Below, in pieces: positions 24,227 through 57,298 of a stretch of 64,000 nucleotides of DNA; within the stretch, counting starts at the first letter, position 1; each line of letters opens with the position of its first letter. Both the position numbers and the translations under genes were made by a program. Source of the DNA: Branchiostoma floridae. Taxonomy: Eukaryota > Chordata > Leptocardii > Amphioxiformes > Branchiostomatidae. The stretch lies in the NCBI RefSeq assembly GCF_000003815.2, contig NC_049981.1:18151041-18215040 (forward strand), given 5' to 3'. The notes under the pieces are model-generated. The model did not search any database, had not been told where the DNA came from, and saw nothing but the letters and a program-made list of their open reading frames with translations.

Positions 24227-26964
24227 CTATACATCTTGCGTGAGTCTGTCTGTAGACTGCCCTTTCTCCAGGTGGGTGTGAGCCGGACCCGCACTGTCGG
24301 ACTCTCTTCGACATCTCCTGTTCAGAAAATGCAGAAATCGTTTAAATCAGCAACTTGCCATGATCAAGACAGTTTCTGTTAATCATGAAAACTAATTGTT
24401 TAAAAGATGTTTTCTGTGATAAAGTTTCTGCAAGTGATTTAAATAGATTTGATCTATTTGGTGAGAATTTACCCCGAATATTGCGTGTTTGTTTCTTTTA
24501 AGTCTGTTACATGTCTGTCTATGTGTATTTTTATTTAACCCTGGCCTTTGGCTGAAATGGTGTAAATCAATAAACATAACGCAACCCCTGCCTCTAATGT
24601 CTAATGTGTAATGAGTATTGTGGGGAATACTGGGATAGTTGTAATTTCTCCTCCTGCCTCAGCCCACTCCATTATTTTTTCTTCAAAAACCCGAGGACCA
24701 AGATACTGAACTGGAAAAGCCTAACGGAAAGTATAGGTTCGCCCCTGAGGCGTGGCAAAAAGGTTCTCTCGGCCTCACCTGACTAGAAGTACGATCCCTC
24801 CGACCAGCAGTAGTGTCAGGAGTGCAGACAACACGCCGATGATGATGTAAGTGTCCCTTAGTTCCGTCTTCTGTCCCGCCTGGGAGAACGGGATGTGGTA
24901 CTGACACCGCTGGCCCCAGTACATCTCCAAACACCTGAAACGTCACGGGATGGTAAGAATACACAAAACAAGCTCCATTGTACCAATATAAGGTTTTTAT
25001 CTAGTACTTATATGTCGAAAATTCAATTTACTATGTTAATCTATTACGTAACACACAAGATCCATTATCGAACTTGACCTTATTTTCCCGACCCCTTGCT
25101 ACCTAGTTAACTTCCAGCCAAAACTTCTAGATATACGCAATAGCATAACGACATACAAACACAACGGCGCAGAAAATACATCGTAATCTGGAGTCTCTAA
25201 ATTACTAACAAAATTATTGCCTTCGCCAAGAAGGTTATGCTTAAGTGCCATTTAAGAAGATGGATCCTTATGATACTTGGTAGGTGCGTAGGGGCCAAGC
25301 TCGATAATGGGCCTTCTAGCGGCTTCCTACGGTACTGCAGCAGATCTTCCGTTTTTCATATCTTATTCTATCAGTCACTGTTCTCACGTACCGACAGGAT
25401 GCCTCTTGAAAAGCGGCTAGGTACAGACACTCTCCCCCGTGTAGACAGAACCCGTCATACCCCAGGGGAGGCGAGCCCGTGGGGCAGGGGATCCTGTGTG
25501 TGGTGTGAGCCTCCGTGGTTGACATGTTGTTCACCTGTAGCTCCTCCCCTGGGACTGCCGCGGACATGGTGGGGACTGCCGCGGAGATGGTGGGGACTGC
25601 AGTGGACACGGTGGATGTCACATCTGAAGCGATACCATCGGGCATGACGATAAGGCAGGCTTCAAGTGATCAAATTATGGAAACAAATTAAATTTTTCTT
25701 CGATCAAATTCGACCAGGCCAGCCTTGCCATCGAAACGATGAAGGGTAGCCCATGCAAATATTATTTGAGCAACAAGTCATTAATACAAATGGCATAAGA
25801 CAGCAATACATTACAGACAATTCTCATCTAGGAATTTTCTTTCTGTCATCCGCATTGACATTCCTCAATAAATAACAGTATACATTTAAAACATGGAATA
25901 ATCCTAAGACTAACTGACAGCTTGTACCAACATAGATGAACAACATGATGTGATATGTTATGCATTTTTTATCAATTACGCATATCGTATATCAGATCAG
26001 ATCATACGACACCATACTGTACCATATGATGTGATGTGATGTGATGTGATGTAGTGCGATATGATATGATATGATATGATAGGTAATTACGATCTTCTTC
26101 TTGGTTCTATATCTTACGATATGTGTATCATAACATATCATATTACGTTGTCCTATGTCGGTACTAGCTGTAGTCTTAGCTTAGACAAACACCGGTAATT
26201 GGTGCATTTATAAAGACTCTGCTATCCTAGCCAAAAAAGGTAAGCCATTCCACCCAGCCATACCAAAGGAAGGAGGATTTCCCTTGTTTTGTACTATGAT
26301 GTCATAAATGGAATGCGAAGATCACACCTATGTCTGACTCGCACAGTAAAAATGTTGAAAATTCCATTTTTACCGTTGCATTCTGTCGGTTATATAGAGT
26401 GTATTTCTGTAGTATTAAAACAACGTTTAGAGTTATATCTACTGTTTGAAAAGCAAAGTTTGTTTTTGAAGTGTATTTTACGTTTCCACCAATCACAACG
26501 TTTGAAGTACAGTTGTCGAAACCAAACTGCCGCAGCTGGTACCTGTAAATTGACTTTTGGCCTAACTTCCATTGGGTATGGTATTGTCACCATATGAAAT
26601 TCTTTGAAGGTGTAGCCTAGTAAACTGGCAACCAAGTTAGGTATCAGCCAAAATGTAGTGAACGTTAGATCTAAACTTACGTTACCCGAACCGTACTAAG
26701 TTGTTACGTCAATGACGGATAGACCCCCAAGAAGTAATGTGATACACAAGCAAAGTAACAATTACTCAAGCAACTGGATACCGATATAGTAAAGTTTTCT
26801 GGTCGACCATATCCAGTTTCTTGAGTATAAACTGTCACCTTGAGTAAGAAATCGTATGCTATTAGAGCCTTTGCCTCACCTTGTGACAGCACCACAGATG
26901 ATGTCGCTATCCACAGCGCCACACACGTACTTAATAAGCGGTGTACACTTCCTGTGTTAAACAT
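24227..26964 (-). CDS. EGF-family transmembrane ligand precursor 2 (187 aa)
   Basis: Four minus-strand exons: 26964-26880, 25623-25392, 24934-24779 and 24317-24227, ending in TAG. Phases are 1-2-2, as in the neighbouring EGF-like gene. Residues 1-28 are a signal peptide. Residues 33-72 are a Ser/Thr/Pro/Ala stalk with heptads AVPTISA and AVPTMSA from a 21-bp minisatellite, likely O-glycosylated. EGF cysteines are at 75, 88, 94, 105, 107 and 116 (spacing 12-5-10-1-8). Loops 2 and 3 match EGF closely (FCLHGGEC, Arg115 before Cys116, then QY), but the first loop is five residues longer than usual. A helix at about 135-157 spans the membrane; the tail RRCRRE ends in TQDV. The intron again splits the module between cysteines 4 and 5. 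The exon 2 acceptor could instead lie 30 bases upstream, which keeps the frame and adds ten residues. By inference this is a membrane-tethered, sheddable ErbB ligand. Confidence 0.83.
25225..25360 (-). repeat. Repeat family A copy
   Basis: Contains CTTATGATACTTGGTAGGTGCG, CTTCTAGCGGCTTCCTACGG and TACTGCAGCAGATCTTCCG-type blocks shared with the other family A copies. Intronic in EGF-like gene 2. Confidence 0.6.
25552..25601 (-). repeat. 21-bp coding minisatellite
   Basis: Two 21-base units starting at 25552 and 25573, differing at one base, plus a third partial unit. They encode the AVPT(I/M)SA heptads of the stalk of EGF-like protein 2. The unit is a multiple of three, so copy-number change would keep the frame. 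Confidence 0.8.
26024..26080. repeat. Pentanucleotide microsatellite (ATGTG/ATATG)n
   Basis: Runs of GATGTGATGTGATGTG grade into GATATGATATGATATG. Intronic in EGF-like gene 2. Confidence 0.85.
26760..26830. mobile_element. Short copy of MITE family B
   Basis: Inverted ends ATTACTCAAGCAACTGGATA and TATCCAGTTTCTTGAGTATA enclose about 30 bases. Fuller copies lie at 34628, 50493 and 50865. Confidence 0.7.
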
Positions 26965-27145
26965 CTTCCTTTATCAATAACAGCGATTGTAGGAACTCCC
27001 GGAATGTGACACGCGAGGGATAATATACACACACCCTCTCGTAGTAGTAGCAGAGTTGTACAGGCAATAAGAAATCTGTGCGATCAGAACGCTGGAAGAT
27101 GCGGGAAACCTTATGACATGTGTGAACGTTGTCCGGAAAACGTAG

Positions 27146-27153
27146 CTTTTATA
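27146..27153 (-). promoter_or_regulatory. TATA box candidate for EGF-like gene 2
   Basis: TATAAAAG on the minus strand, 182 bases before the ATG at 26964. It is a good consensus match in an otherwise GC-moderate stretch. The other EGF-like gene also has a TATA-like site in its upstream region. Confidence 0.45.
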
Positions 27154-27361
27154 CCTTGTGCTACCGGCGGCTTGACATAGCACGACAATTAGTGGTGACG
27201 AAAAGAGAAGGATTCAAGCCTTTTCCCACGTAGATCCGCCCATTTCCGACATATTTACCCTGCGGCTGTATTTACCTGTGACGTCGGAGGCGAGACCTTT
27301 GTTTCCCCGACATTCCAGCCTACAGGTGTGTTCACAGGTCTGACCCCGGAGTTGTTACCAT

Positions 27362-27755
27362 ATAAGGCTGTCTATTTGTGGAGGGACGTCGTGTGTTTCT
27401 TTTCAAGTGGGGTCATGGCTGGTCACTGATCGCTTGTTCCTCAAATGAAGGGGGAGGGGCAACAAATATTCATGTCACTCATAAAGAACTTGACTGTCCC
27501 AAAATAGCACAATCACTGTTGCTAGCCTGCAATTTGGTTGATCTTGGATTTTATTTGACCATAAAGCTATCTGTTTGTAGAAGTCCGTCGAGCATTTCTG
27601 TCAAGTGGGGTCATGGTTAGTTATTCAACTTATTGATCACTTGTTCCTCAAATAAAGGGGAGGGGCAACAATTGTTAATGTCACTCATTAGTAGTCCCAA
27701 AAATAGCACACTTGGTGCGTTACTGTAAACAGTCTGTAATCAAGTTGATTGAGAT
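27362..27755. repeat. Tandem duplication, unit ~199 bp, two diverged copies
   Basis: Copies begin at 27362 and 27561. Shared blocks are TCAAGTGGGGTCATGG, CTTGTTCCTCAAAT, GGGGAGGGGCAACAA and ATGTCACTCAT. Confidence 0.8.
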
Positions 27756-27987
27756 GGACTAAGATGAATTTATTTCATACACATGTTTTAGAAGAGATGA
27801 GAAGCATGTAGATTACAGAGTTATTACTTATACAATGAACTTCATTGTAGTGAATTGAATAATCATAAAGCTACAGCAAACATATATCATACGATGTAAA
27901 GGAACTTGTAACAATTGTATTGTAAAGGAGAGCCAAGATAAAGTACATACTATTTCCATAGGTATAAAAAAAAGTATTCAATACTCT

Positions 27988-28113
27988 ACTCTCCAAGCAG
28001 AGGCTGATTGAGAAATCGTGACCTTTTTCTTGTATGCCGTCTGGTGACAGAAAAAGACGACATATAACATGTATAAGCAAAGGGGTTTCCCCATCAACCT
28101 CTGCTTGGAGAGT
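27988..28113. repeat. Fold-back element with ACTCTCCAAGCAGAGG ends
   Basis: ACTCTCCAAGCAGAGGCTGA at 27988 is mirrored by CAACCTCTGCTTGGAGAGT ending at 28113. The same end motif recurs at about 55785 and, inverted, at 57150-57170. Confidence 0.65.
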
Positions 28114-29041
28114 ATCAAAACGCTGCTATATTCCCCGAATGCAATCTCAGCCTATCATATGGCTTAATACGGTGCACCTGACAAGGCATAACAAAAGTTC
28201 GGTTTCAAAAATAATTTCAGAGGTGATAAGGAAATCTCAGCTGATTATGTATCCGTTGATACATAATCTTTTTTTTTTGTGGAAAATAACTTCCCTTTCT
28301 AGACTTAAGTATTCCTCTGTAAGAAAATAGCCCACGTAATATACACGCGTAAGGGGGGCGTATGAATGCCCCACTCCACAACAACAAACCCACGCAATGC
28401 CGCGTAAGTTCAGGAGATCAAACTGCGACATGAACAGTACTTGACATAGTATCAGTATTACACAGATCCAGTCAGTTTTTGTAGCCTAAACAGGTAATAC
28501 TTCGACTTACTACAGCATACCTTTGCGGTGTAGTAAGTTCAACGCCAACGGATCGTGTATCGTCTGCGCCTACTTTGATTTTGAACAATTTCGAAAGTTG
28601 CGCTTCTCGACTGAGTAACGTTAATAACGTTATTTATTCAAACTTATGTTTAGATGCTATTCTCCGGCAGGTAGGGGTTAGGCTCCGACTTGTTTCGGAC
28701 GTCTATAGTGCGTTTTCATAGTGCTCTTAAATTATTTTGTACTGGTTGAGATTGGCCAAGTAGATTAAATAGTATGGCAGGTGGCCAATGTGCGACCCAT
28801 GGGGCCTGGTTAGCCTCCTTCACCGGCCTCTCTGGGGGCATTGGTGTAAGTTGTTGGGAGGGGGGTGCGTGGTAGGTCGATTCGCGATTTTTAACTGAGA
28901 TTTATAGTACCACACTTTTTGGATAATCCAACACTTTTTCTGCACCACTGGTCGTCTCACATACTGTGCTAATTGCCTAGGGGATTAGAGAGGATTAAGA
29001 CACAAACACCCAATGTCATAAAAGTAAACAACAGTTTAATG

Positions 29042-29255
29042 CTTTCCATAACTGTAACAAAGAACCAGATATTCAGAAAATAACAAGGTTAACGCTTTCC
29101 ATAACTCACAATAACTTAGAACCAGGTCTTCAGAAGATAACAAGGTTGCTTTCTATAACTGTAACTTAGCACCAGGTCTTCAGAAAATAACAAGGTTACT
29201 GCTTTCTATAACTGTAACAAACAAAGAACCAGATCTTCAAAAAATAACAAACTCA
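29042..29255. repeat. Four-copy tandem repeat, unit ~53 bp
   Basis: Each unit reads CTTTCxATAACTxxxAxxAA, then GAACCAGxTxTTCA and AAATAACAAGGTT. Degenerate AATAACAAA echoes continue to about 29470. No gene is evident. Confidence 0.8.
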
Positions 29256-29929
29256 GTGCAATATTTTCTACCGAGAAACAGTGCCAACAGAAAACGACAT
29301 GGGTAGTGCCGTCAAACTAAACTAAACTAAACAAAACAGTTTGGTTCTCTCTACAGGAAATAACAAAACAGTGGCAGTGCCCCTTCAGAAAGTATGAAAC
29401 AAAACAACTGGATTTTCCCTACTTGACTATTGGAAACAGTACAGAGAATAACAAACCAAAATAACAATCAAAACAGATCCTCGAGTAAATTTTGACTCAC
29501 AGTTCGTGATAAGAAATCCCAGTTCAATGTCACAGTTCAAAAGCGTAGAGAAATCCTCGGGTCCATTCCAACGTGCTGCAGAAACTGGTCCCCAAAGTTG
29601 AGACCCTCATCAGGTTCAACAAATAGTCAAATCCTAAGTCGAAGTTTAAATCCATGGTACTTAACACATCACGCTCCCTCAAAGTGTCCTTCCCATGTGA
29701 GACTGGGAGCAGACTGCTGAGCTCAACAAGCAGAAAAAGTGTGGCAATTAAAATTATTGCCATGGCGACGGTTTTATTGTTTATAAATATTAAGGATTGT
29801 TGTTATCAATGGGTTTTAATAGTCGTATTCCATTCGCCTGGCGATTAATGTTTAGAGAGGATTGCTGTCAAAAGGGGTTCTCTTGTGAGTGAAGGGTGAA
29901 CTAATAATGTGAATGCTTCTCATCAATTT

Positions 29930-30840
29930 TACAAATCAGACCTTCATTTACATAAATCATATCATCAGTTGATCGTCTTCTCTAGCTAAATAACAATATG
30001 CTAGAAATATCAAAGTCTTAGCAAAGAAAGCTATTGTAGTATTTTCTAATAATTTATGTAAATGAGACCCTAATTTACTTGATGTATGTCTAATAACGTT
30101 CAAATATCGTAGTTGCCAAATGTTGCAAGAATGAAATTATCATCATCAACCACTTTGATATTATAACAATTTCTCAATGATTATGCAAATTAGATAACAA
30201 TTTGTATCATTTTATGTCTATCTATATTTCTCTATTTTTAAATTGCATATGCTATATGTTTGACTGAGTGTCCTATTACGCGGCTATGAATTGATAACTG
30301 ATGTAGAGTCATACGCGCACTTACGCCTCTTGATACGGCCGTTTTTCATGGTCCGGATGCGGCGCACCACTTAGAGCAAGTCACACATGTTGAACTAGAG
30401 TTCCACGACCCCATACCTTCGTCATTAATTATGCAAATAAGGCTCTCATTTGCATAAATTATATAACTTGATCATCTCCTTCACCAAACAGACGTGCGCA
30501 ATATATGTTAAGAAAGGAGGATTTTGTCGCTTTTTCTGATAATTTATGCAAATAAGGACCTCATTTGCATAATCAATATTCAACGATGTTCACCTGTACA
30601 TAACTTCCAAATGCTACAAGTATGAAATTCCCGCCATTTACCACAATGACATGAAAGCATTTTCTCATTAATTATGCAAAATTAGGTCTTTATTTTGCAC
30701 AATATATATCTATCAATATTCTCTTTTTAAGTTACAAAGGTCACATGTTGCAATGGTCCTATAATTGAACTGAGCATGTTTAGACGATTTTCCAATCAAT
30801 TATGCAAATTAGCTTGCAATCTGCATAATTGATATAGAAT
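29930..30840. repeat. AT-rich zone with repeated ATGCAAAT palindromes
   Basis: At least four spaced units pair TTATGCAAATxAG with CTCATTTGCATAA (about 30175, 30427, 30541, 30667 and 30797). ATGCAAAT is also the POU/Oct octamer, but the repeated palindromic setting points to a decayed transposable element. A similar pair is at 50320-50440. Confidence 0.55.
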
Positions 30841-30849
30841 TATATGAAG

Positions 30850-31210
30850 CTTCATCTGTGACCTATCCACATACTAAAAATCATAACAATCCGTCAACCC
30901 CTTCTTGAGTTATTCCCTTTCAAAGTCTGACACTACACCTGTCCTGCAGTTCCAAAACAAGCCGCTAGGGGNNNNNNNNNNNNNNNNNNNNNNNNNNNNN
31001 NNNNNNNNNNNNNNNNNNNNNNNNNNNNNNNNNNNNNNNNNNNNNNNNNNNNNNNNNNNNNNNNNNNNNNNCGCTGCAGTACCGTAACAGGACGCTAGGG
31101 ACCCAAAAATCTAATCGTTTCCAGGTCTCAACAAGACCTACTCACATACCGAATATCAATACAATCCATCCAGGCGTTCTAGAGTTATGGTGGTCTTCTA
31201 CAAACAGACA
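30850..31210 (+). repeat. Repeat family A, two part copies joined across an assembly gap
   Basis: Left of the gap: CCACATACTAAAAATCATAACAATCC and GCAGTTCCAAAACAAGCCGCTAGGGG. Right of it: GCTGCAGTACCGTAACAGGACGCTAGGG, then CACATACCGAATATCAATAC. Both flanks carry the same sub-motif, so the gap sits between related copies. Confidence 0.65.
30972..31071. other. Assembly gap (100 N)
   Basis: Exactly 100 N, a conventional placeholder, so true length is unknown. It lies inside repeat family A. Confidence 0.99.
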
Positions 31211-31405
31211 CACATACAAACGCTACCCAAAATGTAACGTTCTTTAATGGCGATGTTAACTATCACATCGCTATCTCACAATCCCACATGTTATACATCA
31301 TTTAAGCTCAAACAATGCTTGTTTCACACATTAGTTTGCATTTTTGAAACAAAGATATCAAAGGTGAAGAAGGCCGCACCAAACTTTCCAAACTCCAAAC
31401 GAACG

Positions 31406-31946
31406 AACCCGGAAGTGATTTCCACGACTCACGGGTTATTTTCCGAGGAACATATTTCAACCATCCTTTATCCCCTGTTTCAAATGTTTACATTTCCATG
31501 ACCACCATACTACATACTACAATTCTGGTACGTCTGAAGTACTAGGCTTTTCTCAATTTTGCACGGCGATCAATCGAAAATCGCCTCGCGAGAATACACT
31601 GCTGTGCACACGTATATGTGCCCTGGTACCTGGTACTGGAAAGCATACCCGTGGAGGTAATGGTTCAGTCCGGTATGATGCGCGGCAAAACCCGGAAGTG
31701 ATTTCCACGACTCACGGGTTATTTTCCGAGGAACATATTTTAACAATCCTTTATCCCCTGTTTCAAATGTTTACATTTCCATGACCACAATACTACATAC
31801 TACAATTCTGGTACGTCTGAAGTCCTAGGCTTTTCTCAATTTTGCACGGCGATCAATCGAAAATCGCCTCGCGAGAATACACTGCTGTGCACACGTCTGG
31901 AAAGCATACCCGTGGAGGTAATGGTTCAGTCCGGCATGATGCGCGG
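31406..31946. repeat. 283-bp tandem duplication with embedded ETS-like sites
   Basis: 31406-31688 is repeated from 31689 with few substitutions; copy 2 lacks about 22 bases after CACACGT. Both copies carry CCCGGAAGTGATTTCC (ETS-type core), TTTTCCGAGGAA and TCGCCTCGCGAG. It could be a duplicated promoter segment of KAT6, or two alleles placed side by side by the assembler. Confidence 0.85.
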
Positions 31947-32033
31947 CATGATGCGCGGAAAAAAAATTCCTGAGATGCCTGTACAGTTTTTAGAATTCTT
32001 TGCAAATGGTCGCTCACTATACTATTAGGCTCG

Positions 32034-32067
32034 CCAATCAGGCGTCGCCAAAAAATTTAGCGGGAAA
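32034..32067 (+). promoter_or_regulatory. CCAAT box and E2F-like site upstream of KAT6
   Basis: GCCAATCA at 32033-32040 is followed by TTTAGCGGGAAA at 32056-32067. They lie about 450 bases before the first visible KAT6 exon border, just before the second gap. Motif inspection only; the transcription start is not known. Confidence 0.35.
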
Positions 32068-32202
32068 TTTGGTAGACCTAGACGACCACACACAAATCTG
32101 GTGCCAGGTGCCATAAACCACACCATGTGGTAAAGGCAAGGAGAGATCCATTGTTTATTTGTTTGCTAGAGAGATACAGTGTGCTATATCAGGTCATTTT
32201 GT

Positions 32203-32302
32203 NNNNNNNNNNNNNNNNNNNNNNNNNNNNNNNNNNNNNNNNNNNNNNNNNNNNNNNNNNNNNNNNNNNNNNNNNNNNNNNNNNNNNNNNNNNNNNNNNN
32301 NN
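32203..32302. other. Assembly gap (100 N)
   Basis: Exactly 100 N, 204 bases before the first recognised KAT6 exon. It may hide a non-coding first exon or promoter sequence. Confidence 0.99.
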
Positions 32303-32559
32303 CGGACATGTTGTATGGGATTGCTTTTGTCATTTCAGATGGTGACGTAACAATGTGTATTAGGGAGCTTTGGCGTAAGCCTCCAGCGTCAAACCTCAGC
32401 ACGTAAAAGAGTAGAGGTTACATGGTTTGCTTGGCCGCAGAGCTGCATTGCACCACTAGCTACCTAAAGTAAAGAGCATAAACTTAACCTTCCCTTCTGA
32501 TTCCAGGTGCGGAAGTGCAATGTGACTTTGCCAAGTACCATGTCACTGTGTGATTGACC

Positions 32560-48326
<15,767 letters not shown>

Positions 48327-49954
48327 CTTAGGTCTGGGTGTGAAGACCAACTATCGGGGTTTTAGGAAAACTGGAGAGACAAAGGACTTATGTCTGCTGA
48401 CTTTTCTCTCCACTATTTGTAGGAATTGTCTGCTTTGTTACTCTTGTATGTTTTATTCTATTTCAAATGTATCTTGATGAGAGAGCTGCAAGTGATGAAA
48501 GATTTGATTGAGACGGTAATGTCAACTTTCACTCGATGTACATGTAGTCTATTGTTGAAGACTTCTCTTTTTGTATAACATTAAAATATTTGTGTATAGC
48601 TTACCTACCTTTCACATTTGATTTTAAAGTTTTTTCACAAGTTTCAGGGACATTTGCTAATTTTCACCATGTAGTATGGCATGATTGACATGTAAAACAT
48701 GGTAGATAGTGGAAGCTGTTTAAACTCGTTCATAAATGGAGCATTCCATTAATACTCTGTCAACATGATGTACCATATCTTGCTGTTTATACACGATAAT
48801 TAAGGTCTCATTGAGAAGTGACTGCTCGCAAAATTAAATGTGAAATGCAATGTTGCAAGTCTGTTGACTTCTGGTCATCTATCAAAATACAAGAACTCCA
48901 TTTGCTTTAGAACTAACCACTAATCGACTTGTTTTTAGTCTCTCCAAAACATCTGTTAAAACTGACAAAAGTGTTTTTGGAAAAATGAAGTCAATGATAG
49001 ACCCAAACTTATTCAGGAAATAAAATGATGTGCCAAACTCATACAGTTTTTAGGGTTGTTGTCTGCAGAGAGAACAGTGAATGTTTACATTGTCTCTGGA
49101 TTTTCTTTGGCTTCTTGCTTGGCTGCTTGCACCAAACAGGCTATCTACCAACCAAAAATAAAAACCCATCATGTCCAGGACAAAGGTTTATAAAACTGAA
49201 AGTTGTGCTGCAACCTACATCTTTTTAAGATGTACCCACATACCAAATATCATCACAATCCCTGAAGAGGTTCTTGCACTGACCACAAATGCACAAACAA
49301 TCCCACAGAGACAAAGAACTATTTTTCATGGAGGTAACAAGGTCCGGACCATCTAGAGTATCAAAATCATCCCGATGCCAAAGTGAAATGGACACAAAAG
49401 CTATCGAATTAGTATGTCTTTGCTTCCCTACTGGACCTGAGTCAAATAAAGGTAGTCAATCATAGCATTTTGACTATGGGGATTTACTTGGTTTAGGACC
49501 CCAAAGTGAGAAGCTTTGACATTTCAAAATGTGTACTGAAAGGTACAAAATTGAATATCGTTGAATTCAGGGTACAGTCTACAAGCCATAGTTTTCTTTA
49601 TTTGTATGTGTCTTTAGAAACATCGCAAACTCACTACCACTGCGAACACCCCATTATTTCATTACCGCGAAATTAAATCCCTGCAATTTTAAATGCATTT
49701 ACAGTACTGTGTCCTACCAAATAAAACCATCTGATCCATGTACAAGTAATGCATCCAGGGATACAACATTCCTGCTATACTATGGGCCTCCAATTTCAAG
49801 TTAGAGATTCTAAAGTCTAAAAAAAAAACATGTAAATATGGCAGGTTCAAAGGTGGTAGATTTATTAAGATGACAGTTCATGACATTTTATGCCATTATA
49901 ACTGAAAACACTTAGGACAACATTCCTGTTCTAATGTTGCAGTAACATGCTTTT
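48327..49954. other. Convergent 3' region of KAT6 and ADK
   Basis: Holds both 3' UTRs. Plus-strand signals ATTAAA (48580-48585), AATAAA (49019-49024) and AATAAA (49445-49450) could end KAT6. Minus-strand AATAAA at 49866-49861 and 49602-49597 could end ADK. A family A repeat (49185-49345) and a TTTGCGG-family copy (49620-49710) lie between. Confidence 0.55.
49185..49345 (+). repeat. Repeat family A copy
   Basis: Contains CCCACATACCAAATATCATC, ACAATCCCTGAAGAGGTTCT and the family end TTTTTCATGGAGGTAACAAG. Confidence 0.65.

Positions 49955-57298
<7,344 letters not shown>

Larger units (their letters stand above)
27160..32506. other. Repeat-rich region between EGF-like gene 2 and KAT6
   Basis: No gene is supported. 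Contents from left: a ~199-bp tandem duplication (27362), a fold-back (27988), a four-copy ~53-bp repeat (29042), an AT-rich zone with ATGCAAAT palindromes (29930-30840), family A sequence broken by a 100-N gap, a 283-bp duplication (31406), promoter-like motifs and a second 100-N gap. A non-coding first exon of KAT6 should lie in or near 31.4-32.3 kb but could not be placed. Confidence 0.6.

Noticed and set aside
29530-29763. 77-codon minus-strand frame with a hydrophobic start
   Set aside because: It adjoins a tandem-repeat array and shows no conserved motif after the hydrophobic stretch.
29930-30840. Array of POU/Oct octamer sites as an enhancer
   Set aside because: The octamers sit in repeated palindromic units typical of a decayed transposable element, and similar units occur elsewhere in the window.
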